From Phycisphaerae bacterium (GTDB taxonomy: Bacteria; Planctomycetota; Phycisphaerae; UBA1845; Fen-1342): a stretch of 7,223 nt of DNA. Below the pieces are notes generated by a model that searched no databases, was not told the DNA's origin, and worked only from the letters and a program-made list of their open reading frames with translations. Position numbers and translations under genes: made by a program. Location of the stretch: NCBI GenBank assembly GCA_026984555.1, contig JALSRY010000748.1, forward strand, positions 1 through 7,223, read 5' to 3'. This document shows, one piece after another, positions 1 to 5,458 of this stretch (its first letter is position 1; each line of letters begins with the position of its first letter).

Positions 1-720
1 GGCGTGGAGGGTTTCGAGCGTCGGAGGTGCGCCGGCGGTCGCGCGGCGGAGGATGAGCCAGACCAGCACGAGGGCGATTCCCACAGCGACCACCAAGCCG
101 AGTGCACGCCCCGCTGGAGCGTGCCGGCCGGCGACCGGCGCCGCCCGCGAGACCAGCGTGGGCGCGTTGCCGATGATGAGGGCGGCCTGGTGGAGGCGGT
201 TGGCGGAGTCGTAATAGTTGCGGATCATCAGGAAATAGCCGGTGATCCGAACGGTCGCCCCGATGGGGATGTCGCCGGCGTCATCGGTAAGAATGGCGGT
301 GACGGCCAGTGGCTGGCGTGCCGACCACAGTTCGAGTTGCCAGACGCGGCCGAGATCGCGCCGCTCGGGCTGGACGAACTCCCAGGCCTTGTTGCGTCCG
401 AGCGTGCCGGTGATCGTCACGGGCAGGCCGCGGAAATCCGCCGGCCGTTCGAGCAATACGCGCCAATCTTCGATCGCGATCGGATTGGCGGCGTCGGGGG
501 GGCGCGGGGCGTTCTTGACGTAGCGCAACAGGGCGTAGAAGCCGGGTTGCGAGAAGCTCAGCGAGAAGTCGCTCGTGCCCGCGAGCGTGGCCCGCACGTC
601 GTCCGGCAATGCGGCGTGCGGGTCCGCGGAAGACGTCGGCCGGGAGGCGGGCGGGCCGCCGGCCCGACCGGGGACCACGATCCAGCAGAACAGCATCGAC
701 ACCGCGACGTACCGGTTCAT
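1..720 (-). CDS. Secreted protein with C-terminal membrane anchor, function unknown (partial, 3' end off window)
   Basis: This frame stays open from an ATG at 718-720 to the left edge of the window, giving 240 residues without a stop, so the C-terminus is missing. Residues 4-16 are a hydrophobic signal-peptide core, with plausible cleavage after Ala20 (GRA before GG). A hydrophobic stretch at about 207-224 followed by RR fits a single transmembrane anchor with its tail in the cytoplasm, leaving residues 21-205 outside. The central part (about 85-190) alternates short beta-like segments (VTITGTLG, VRITGYF) and could be an OB-like or small beta-barrel fold, which is only a guess. The start is supported by a GAAGG ribosome-binding site at 727-731, six bases upstream. 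The preceding lipoprotein gene ends 14 bases upstream, so the two are probably co-translated. I recognise no catalytic motif or named family. Confidence 0.75.
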   Translation of the reverse strand, partial: MNRYVAVSMLFCWIVVPGRAGGPPASRPTSSADPHAALPDDVRATLAGTSDFSLSFSQPGFYALLRYVKNAPRPPDAANPIAIEDWRVLLERPADFRGLPVTITGTLGRNKAWEFVQPERRDLGRVWQLELWSARQPLAVTAILTDDAGDIPIGATVRITGYFLMIRNYYDSANRLHQAALIIGNAPTLVSRAAPVAGRHAPAGRALGLVVAVGIALVLVWLILRRATAGAPPTLETLHA

Positions 721-726
721 CACGCG

Positions 727-731
727 CCTTC
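727..731 (-). promoter_or_regulatory. Ribosome-binding site of the anchored secreted protein
   Basis: On the minus strand this reads GAAGG, six bases before the ATG at 720. It lies wholly inside the 14-base gap after the upstream lipoprotein's TGA. It fixes the start codon and suggests coupled translation of the two genes. Confidence 0.55.
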
Positions 732-734
732 GTT

Positions 735-1382
735 TCAGTAATCCCCGTCCTCGTCCCAGGGATAGCTCGGGGCGGTGGCGGTTGTCGAGGGGGCGGTGGC
801 GCTCGCCGGCGCCGAAGCGGGGGGCTTGTCGGCGGGCTGGAGCGACGCGGGGGCCGGCGCCATGCGCCACGCGCCACGCTCCTTGAACACCAGGATGGCG
901 ACCTTGCGATGGGTGCGGCGCAGCTTGACCTGACGCTGTTTGCTCAACTCGACTTCGCTGACGACACGGTAGACCGGCGGCGCGACGCGCGGGAACTCGA
1001 CCGGCTCGATCGACTCGACGCGCACCGACTCGATCGCGTGAAAGATGGCGTCGAAGCGTTCGTGACTCTCGGGCTCGAACATGCGGCTGACCAGCTGGCG
1101 GTAGCCGAGATAGTCACCCACGAGGCAGGTCGCGAGGAATTCGTCCAGGAAGCCCGCGACCTCCGGGTGGGCGGCCCGCAACGCCGGGGGAAACACCAGC
1201 GACGGAAGGTGGGCCTGGGCGGCGGGCTGGGTCGCCGGCGGCGGGTGCTCGTCGTTCGCCTTGCGCCGGCAACCACCCAGCAGGAGCAACACGCACAACC
1301 CGGCGGGGGCCGCGCGCCGCAACCGGCCCGAACGCCTGCCACCGGCGTGCGTCATGTCGATGGACGCAGTCACGGTCGTCAT
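735..1382 (-). CDS. Small putative lipoprotein, function unknown
   Basis: The 215-residue product begins with an Arg-rich n-region, then a hydrophobic run ending in a lipobox (L35-G36-G37-C38). It is therefore expected to be lipid-modified at Cys38 and held on the outer face of a membrane. A Pro/Ala linker follows (about 45-60), then a compact domain at about 70-175. The pattern there (a GDYLGY-type helix, then strands such as YRVVSEVEL and VAILVFKE ending in AWRM) could be an NTF2-like alpha/beta fold; this is an inference from pattern only. The tail (about 176-205) is low-complexity Ala/Pro/Ser/Thr and ends in an acidic WDEDGDY. An internal ATG at 1355 would give a tidier signal peptide with the lipobox Cys at residue 29. 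Neither start has a convincing Shine-Dalgarno sequence. The gene lies 96 bases after metH and 14 before the next gene. Confidence 0.75.
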   Translation of the reverse strand: MTTVTASIDMTHAGGRRSGRLRRAAPAGLCVLLLLGGCRRKANDEHPPPATQPAAQAHLPSLVFPPALRAAHPEVAGFLDEFLATCLVGDYLGYRQLVSRMFEPESHERFDAIFHAIESVRVESIEPVEFPRVAPPVYRVVSEVELSKQRQVKLRRTHRKVAILVFKERGAWRMAPAPASLQPADKPPASAPASATAPSTTATAPSYPWDEDGDY

Positions 1383-1478
1383 GTCAAAAATGCTACCCGA
1401 TGGCGTGGCCGGCGGCTATGCGGGTTTTTCCGCCGCGGGCGGCCCGGCGGGGCTGGGGGGAAGCAGCCGGCCGGGTGG

Positions 1479-4400
1479 TCAAACGCTGAAGTAGCGCGCC
1501 GCGGGGTGGTAGGTGATGATCGCGCTGGTGGATTGCTCCGGGTGCAACTGGTACTCGGCCGACAGGGTGACGCCGATGCGCTCGGGCTGGAGCAGTTTCA
1601 TCAAGGGAACCTGGTCTTCGAGGCGGGGGCAGGCGGGGTAGCCGAAGCTGAACCGGCTGCCCTGGTAGCCCTGGCGAAAGAGTTTGGCGAGGTCGCGGGC
1701 GTCGCGATCGGCGATGCCCAGTTCGACGCGGACTTGTCTGTGGAGGTACTCGGCCAGGGCCTCGGCGGTTTCGACGCCCAGTCCGTGGAGCAAGAGGTAG
1801 TCGAGGTACTTGTTTTGTTCGAACCACTGCCGGGCGATGTCGCTGACGCGGCTGCCGACGGTGACGATCATGGCGGCGAACACGTCGGGCACGCCGGCGG
1901 AAGCGGGTCGCCAGAAATCGGCGAGGCACCAGTAGGGTTTCTTTTTCTGGCGGGGGAAGCGAAAACGTGCGATTTCCGGGCCGTGGTGCTCGGGCCGTTT
2001 GATCGTACCGGCGGGGGGCTGGAAGACGATGAGTTCATCGCCGGCGGCGTTGGCCGGCCAGTAGCCGTAGATCGCCTGCGGGCGGAGCACATCGTCGCGG
2101 ATGCAGCGTTGGACGAGCGCGCGGTACTGGGGGCGTACTTCGCGGGCGAGGTATTCTTGCCATTGCGCTGTCGAGCGGCCTTTCTTGCGGTAGCCCCACT
2201 GGACCTGGAACAGCATCGCCTCGTTGACGAACGCGAGCACGGCCTTGAGATCGACACGTTCGAGCACGCGGGTGCCCCAGAAAGGCGGACGGGGCACGGG
2301 GTGGTCGTGCCCGATGTCCGAACGGGGCGTCGGGACGGTCGGGGGAATCACCTCGAAGTCGGGCGTGGGGGCGAGGGCGGCGGGACGTTGCGAGCGTTCG
2401 TCGGGCTCGCGCAGGCCGAGGCGTTGTTCGGTTTCGGCCTGGTAGCGTTCGAGCGGCGCGACCTCGACCGCCACCGGGATCACCTCGTCGTCCGAGATTC
2501 GGGCGACGGTGGTGGCTTCGCGGGGTGCCTCGGGGCGGGCGGTGATCTTTTCCATGAGCTTGAGTCCCTCGAACGCATCGCGGGCGTAGTAGACGGCGCC
2601 GCTGTAGACGCGGCTGAGGTCCTGCTCGACGAACCGGCGGTTGAGCGCGGCCCCGCCCAGCAGCACCGGCACGCGCACCCCCTGCGATTCGAGCACCTCG
2701 AGATCTTCGCGCATCACCACGGTGGACTTGACGAGCAGCCCGCTCAGGCCGATCGCGTCGGCGTCGTGCTCGCGCAGGGCGCTGAGGATGTTGCCGATCG
2801 GTTGCTTGATGCCGAGGTTATAGACCTTGTATCCGTTGTTGGTCAGGATGATATCCACGAGGTTCTTGCCGATGTCGTGGACGTCGCCGCGCACGGTCGC
2901 GAGCACGATCTTGCCGCGTTGGGTGCCTTCGAGTCGGTCCATGTGGGGTTCGAGGTACGCGACGGCGGCCTTCATCGTTTCGGCGCTGCGCAGCACGAAC
3001 GGCAACTGCATCTTGCCAGCGCCGAACAGCTTGCCGACGGTTTTCATGCCGCCGAGCAGAAAACGGTTGATGATCTCGATGGGCGAGTACGTCCGGAGGG
3101 CTTCGCGCAGGTCGTTTTCGAGGCCGCGTTTGAGGCCCGAGACGATCCGTTCTTCGAGCCGCTGTTCGAGCGGGAGGTCGGCGGCCGGAGGGCGTTCGGC
3201 GACCTTCTCGCCCTCGGCGAACAGGCTCATGAACCGTTCGAGCGGGTCGCCGTGGTCTCGCCGATCGTGGATCAGATCGAGCGCCGCGGCCCAGCGTTCG
3301 TCGCTGATGCGGTTGCGGGGGAGGATTTTGCCGGCGTGGACGATCGCCGCGGTGAGTCCGTGGCGGCAGGCCTCGTAGAGGAAGGCGGAGTTGAGGGTGA
3401 CGCGGGCGGCGGGGCACAACCCGAAGCTGACGTTGCTCACGCCGAGGATGGACTGGCACCGCGGGAAGCGTTTCATCACCGCGCGTACGCCCTTGAGCGT
3501 TTCCAGTGCCAGTCGCCGATCGGCAGCGTTGCCGGTCGTGATGGGGAACGTCAGGCAGTCGAAGAAAATGTCTTCCGGCGCGATGCCGTACTTGGAGGTA
3601 AGCAGCTCGTAGAGGCGGGTGGCGACGGCGAGCTTGCGCTTGGCGGTCTTGGCCATGGCCTCGCGCGGATCGTCGTCGATCGTCAGGGCCACGACCGCCG
3701 CCCCGTACCGCCGCAACAGACGACACACCTGGGCCAGTCGGTTTTCGCCGTCTTCGAGGTTGACCGAGTTGACGATGCACTTGCCGGGGACGAGCTTGAG
3801 GCCGGCTTCGAGCACGGGGGGCTCGGTGCTGTCGAGCATGAGGGGGGTGGTGAGGTCGGCGCCGAAGCGCGTGACGACCGCGGTCATGTCGGCGATGCCG
3901 TCGCGTCCGACATAATCCACGCACACATCGAGCACGTGGGCGCCTTCGCTGACCTGTTCGCGGGCCATTTCGAGCATTCCGTCGATATCGCCCTCGGCCA
4001 GCAGCCGCTTGAACTTGCGTGAGCCGTTGGTGTTGCAGCGTTCGCCGACGATCAGGAAGCTGGTGTCCTGTCGGAGGGAGACGGACTGGTAGAGGCTGCT
4101 GACGGCGGGCTCGTGTTGGGGGTCGCGCGGTGCGGGCCGGTGACCGGCGAGGGCCTTGACGACGGCCCGCAGGTGGGCGGGGGTGGTTCCGCAGCAGCCG
4201 CCGACGATGTTGACGCCATCGCGGTCGACGAACTCGCGCAGCCAGCGGGCCAGCTCGGCGGGCGTGAGCGGAAAGCGTGCCTCGCCGTCGACGACCTGGG
4301 GCAAGCCGGCGTTGGGGACGACGCTGATGTAGCGGGTGCAGTGTCGCGCGAGGTAGCGGACGTGCTCGCTCATCTCCTGGGGGCCGGTGGCGCAGTTGAG

Positions 4401-5084
4401 CCCGATGACGTCCACTTCGGGGAAGGCTTCGAGCGTGGTGACGACGGCGGCGATATCGGTGCCCATCAGCATCGTGCCGGTGGTTTCCATGGTCACCTGG
4501 CACATCAGCGGCACGCGCCGGCCGGAGGCGTCGAACGCGCGGCGGGCCGCTTCGATCGCGGCCTTGGTCTGGAGGATGTCCTGGCAGGTCTCGATCAGCA
4601 GCGCATCGACGCCCCCGTCGAGGAGCCCCCGCGACTGCTCGACATAGCTCTCGACGAGGGCGTCGTAGGTGATCTGGCGCAGCGAGACGAGCCTGGTTCC
4701 GGGGCCGATCGAGCCGAGGACGAACCGCGGCCGGCGGCGGGTCGCGAACGCCGCGCACGCGCGGCGGGCGATGTCGGCGGCGGTCACGTTGAGGTCGTAG
4801 ACGCGATCGGCGATGTCGAACTCGGCCAAGACGACGCGGTTGGCGCCGAAGGTGTTGGTCTCGACGGCGTCGCAGCCGACCTCGAGGAAGCTGCGGTGGA
4901 TCTGTTCGATGGCGTCGGGGCGGGTCTCGTTGAGGATTTCGGTGCAGTTTTCGAGCCCGCGGTAGTCCTCGGGGCGGAGGTCGAGCGCGTGCACGCTGGT
5001 TCCCATCGCGCCATCGAGAATCAGGACGCGTTGTGCGAGCAGGTCGAGCAAACCGCGGGGAGCGTGCGACTGGGTGGGGGACAT
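1479..5084 (-). CDS. metH: Cobalamin-dependent methionine synthase (5-methyltetrahydrofolate--homocysteine methyltransferase)
   Basis: This cytoplasmic enzyme moves a methyl group from 5-methyltetrahydrofolate, via methylcobalamin, to homocysteine, making methionine and free tetrahydrofolate. The 1201-residue product has every module of the family in order and is close to the 1227 residues of E. coli MetH. The homocysteine domain (about 10-312) has DGAMGT and the zinc cysteines C231 (GLNC), C297 and C298 (GGCCGT). The pterin domain (about 340-615) starts at VGERCNTNGS. The cap is about 635-715. The B12 domain (about 720-850) has the DxHxxG loop at D734-H736-G739, with H736 the expected cobalt ligand, plus S781 and G810-G811. 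After a Pro/Ala-rich linker, the reactivation domain (about 930-1201) carries the AdoMet-binding R1144xxxGYPAC. The frame is open far upstream, but the ATG at 5084 was chosen because AAGAGG lies nine bases before it and homology begins just after. No lesion is visible. Confidence 0.97.
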   Translation of the reverse strand: MSPTQSHAPRGLLDLLAQRVLILDGAMGTSVHALDLRPEDYRGLENCTEILNETRPDAIEQIHRSFLEVGCDAVETNTFGANRVVLAEFDIADRVYDLNVTAADIARRACAAFATRRRPRFVLGSIGPGTRLVSLRQITYDALVESYVEQSRGLLDGGVDALLIETCQDILQTKAAIEAARRAFDASGRRVPLMCQVTMETTGTMLMGTDIAAVVTTLEAFPEVDVIGLNCATGPQEMSEHVRYLARHCTRYISVVPNAGLPQVVDGEARFPLTPAELARWLREFVDRDGVNIVGGCCGTTPAHLRAVVKALAGHRPAPRDPQHEPAVSSLYQSVSLRQDTSFLIVGERCNTNGSRKFKRLLAEGDIDGMLEMAREQVSEGAHVLDVCVDYVGRDGIADMTAVVTRFGADLTTPLMLDSTEPPVLEAGLKLVPGKCIVNSVNLEDGENRLAQVCRLLRRYGAAVVALTIDDDPREAMAKTAKRKLAVATRLYELLTSKYGIAPEDIFFDCLTFPITTGNAADRRLALETLKGVRAVMKRFPRCQSILGVSNVSFGLCPAARVTLNSAFLYEACRHGLTAAIVHAGKILPRNRISDERWAAALDLIHDRRDHGDPLERFMSLFAEGEKVAERPPAADLPLEQRLEERIVSGLKRGLENDLREALRTYSPIEIINRFLLGGMKTVGKLFGAGKMQLPFVLRSAETMKAAVAYLEPHMDRLEGTQRGKIVLATVRGDVHDIGKNLVDIILTNNGYKVYNLGIKQPIGNILSALREHDADAIGLSGLLVKSTVVMREDLEVLESQGVRVPVLLGGAALNRRFVEQDLSRVYSGAVYYARDAFEGLKLMEKITARPEAPREATTVARISDDEVIPVAVEVAPLERYQAETEQRLGLREPDERSQRPAALAPTPDFEVIPPTVPTPRSDIGHDHPVPRPPFWGTRVLERVDLKAVLAFVNEAMLFQVQWGYRKKGRSTAQWQEYLAREVRPQYRALVQRCIRDDVLRPQAIYGYWPANAAGDELIVFQPPAGTIKRPEHHGPEIARFRFPRQKKKPYWCLADFWRPASAGVPDVFAAMIVTVGSRVSDIARQWFEQNKYLDYLLLHGLGVETAEALAEYLHRQVRVELGIADRDARDLAKLFRQGYQGSRFSFGYPACPRLEDQVPLMKLLQPERIGVTLSAEYQLHPEQSTSAIITYHPAARYFSV

Positions 5085-5093
5085 GGTTGGTCG

Positions 5094-5099
5094 CCTCTT
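5094..5099 (-). promoter_or_regulatory. Ribosome-binding site of metH
   Basis: On the minus strand this reads AAGAGG, nine bases before the ATG at 5084. It decides the metH start against the in-frame upstream extension, which would add 128 residues (to position 5468) with no similarity to MetH. Confidence 0.6.
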
Positions 5100-5121
5100 C
5101 GAGAAAAACCTGCACAATCGA

Positions 5122-5137
5122 GCCGGGTATAGCCGGC
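5122..5137. repeat. Short inverted repeat in the metH leader
   Basis: GCCGG and CCGGC flank a six-base loop (GTATAG), 38-53 bases before the metH start codon. On the minus strand it could form a 5-bp GC stem in the mRNA leader. No T-run follows directly, so it is not an intrinsic terminator. In GC-rich DNA such a short stem may be chance. Confidence 0.3.
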
Positions 5138-5228
5138 GGTGTATGGTCGAACCGGTGTCGATTTGCGTGGAGATTCTACCGAAAGTGTCGCCGAAACGCG
5201 CGTCCGCGTCGGGCCGGGCCATATGCTC

Positions 5229-5299
5229 AGATGCGTAACCACGAAAGAAGGGGGGAACTTTTCCCCCCTTTCGGCAATACCCGCAAGCTGCAGGCATCT
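5229..5299. promoter_or_regulatory. Nested inverted repeat: candidate structured RNA or regulatory hairpin
   Basis: An outer 6-bp stem pairs AGATGC (5229-5234) with GCATCT (5294-5299). Inside it, CGAAA (5242-5246) pairs with TTTCG (5269-5273). After a three-base bulge (GAA, 5247-5249), GGGGGGAA (5250-5257) pairs with TTCCCCCC (5261-5268) around a three-base loop. The inner hairpin has 13 perfect pairs and the outer arms enclose unpaired asymmetric segments, a layout seen in riboswitch-type leaders. The strand is unresolved. On minus it would lie about 145 bases before the metH start; on plus, about 160 before the cytochrome start. No T-run follows the inner hairpin on either strand, so it does not look like an intrinsic terminator. 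A protein-binding DNA site is an alternative. Confidence 0.45.
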
Positions 5300-5446
5300 C
5301 GATAATTACGTCGATGGAATATACGGATTGGAGGAATGCGTGCTGCTCCGGGGCGATCCGGGCCGGTCGCGTGCGTCGTCGGCCTCGTTGGCGGGGGCCC
5401 CGCAGGCGTGTTTTCCTCCGCAAAACCAGTCTCGTCCGACTGAACC

Positions 5447-5451
5447 AGGAG
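5447..5451 (+). promoter_or_regulatory. Ribosome-binding site of the cytochrome gene
   Basis: AGGAG lies seven bases before the ATG at 5459, a near-ideal Shine-Dalgarno site. It fixes the start that yields a complete lipoprotein signal peptide. Confidence 0.75.
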
Positions 5452-5458
5452 AAGCCCC

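Larger units (their letters stand above)
5085..5458. other. Divergent intergenic region between metH and the cytochrome gene
   Basis: These 374 bases lie between two divergently read genes, so they should hold both promoters and both leaders. I see no supportable coding sequence; the frames that cross it are overhangs or shadows of the flanking genes. Part of it (about 5222-5335) is visibly more AT-rich than the coding DNA. -10-like hexamers exist (TAGAAT on the minus strand at 5173-5178, GATAAT on the plus strand at 5301-5306), but neither has a good -35 partner, so no promoter is called. The notable structure is the nested inverted repeat at 5229-5299. A GC-rich palindrome (GCGGGG-G-CCCCGC) sits at 5391-5403; its arms are too close together for a normal RNA hairpin. 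By eye I found no conserved core of a SAM-I, SAH, cobalamin or THF riboswitch on the metH side. Confidence 0.8.

Noticed and set aside
1419..1460. GC-rich stem between metH and the lipoprotein as a metH terminator
   Set aside because: The stem is imperfect (5 bp, a two-base bulge, 3 bp), and on the minus strand it is followed by A residues, not T residues.
609..4022. A 1137-codon open frame on the plus strand, antisense to metH
   Set aside because: It overlaps the complete, motif-perfect metH on the other strand. Its product is a low-complexity run rich in Gly, Ala, Glu, Asp, His and Val, typical of the complement of GC-rich coding DNA, with no recognisable domain.
2818..5115. A 765-codon minus-strand frame inside metH
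   Set aside because: It is a frame-shifted reading of metH. The product is dominated by Arg and Pro, which is expected from high GC at third codon positions, and no family is recognisable.
5242..5273. Inner hairpin as an intrinsic terminator
   Set aside because: Neither strand has a T-run directly after the stem, and it lies upstream of both flanking genes, not after one.
5085..5458. A known SAM, SAH, cobalamin or cyclic-di-GMP riboswitch
   Set aside because: I looked for the conserved cores on both strands and did not find them. A covariance-model search would be decisive, as reading by eye can miss divergent members.
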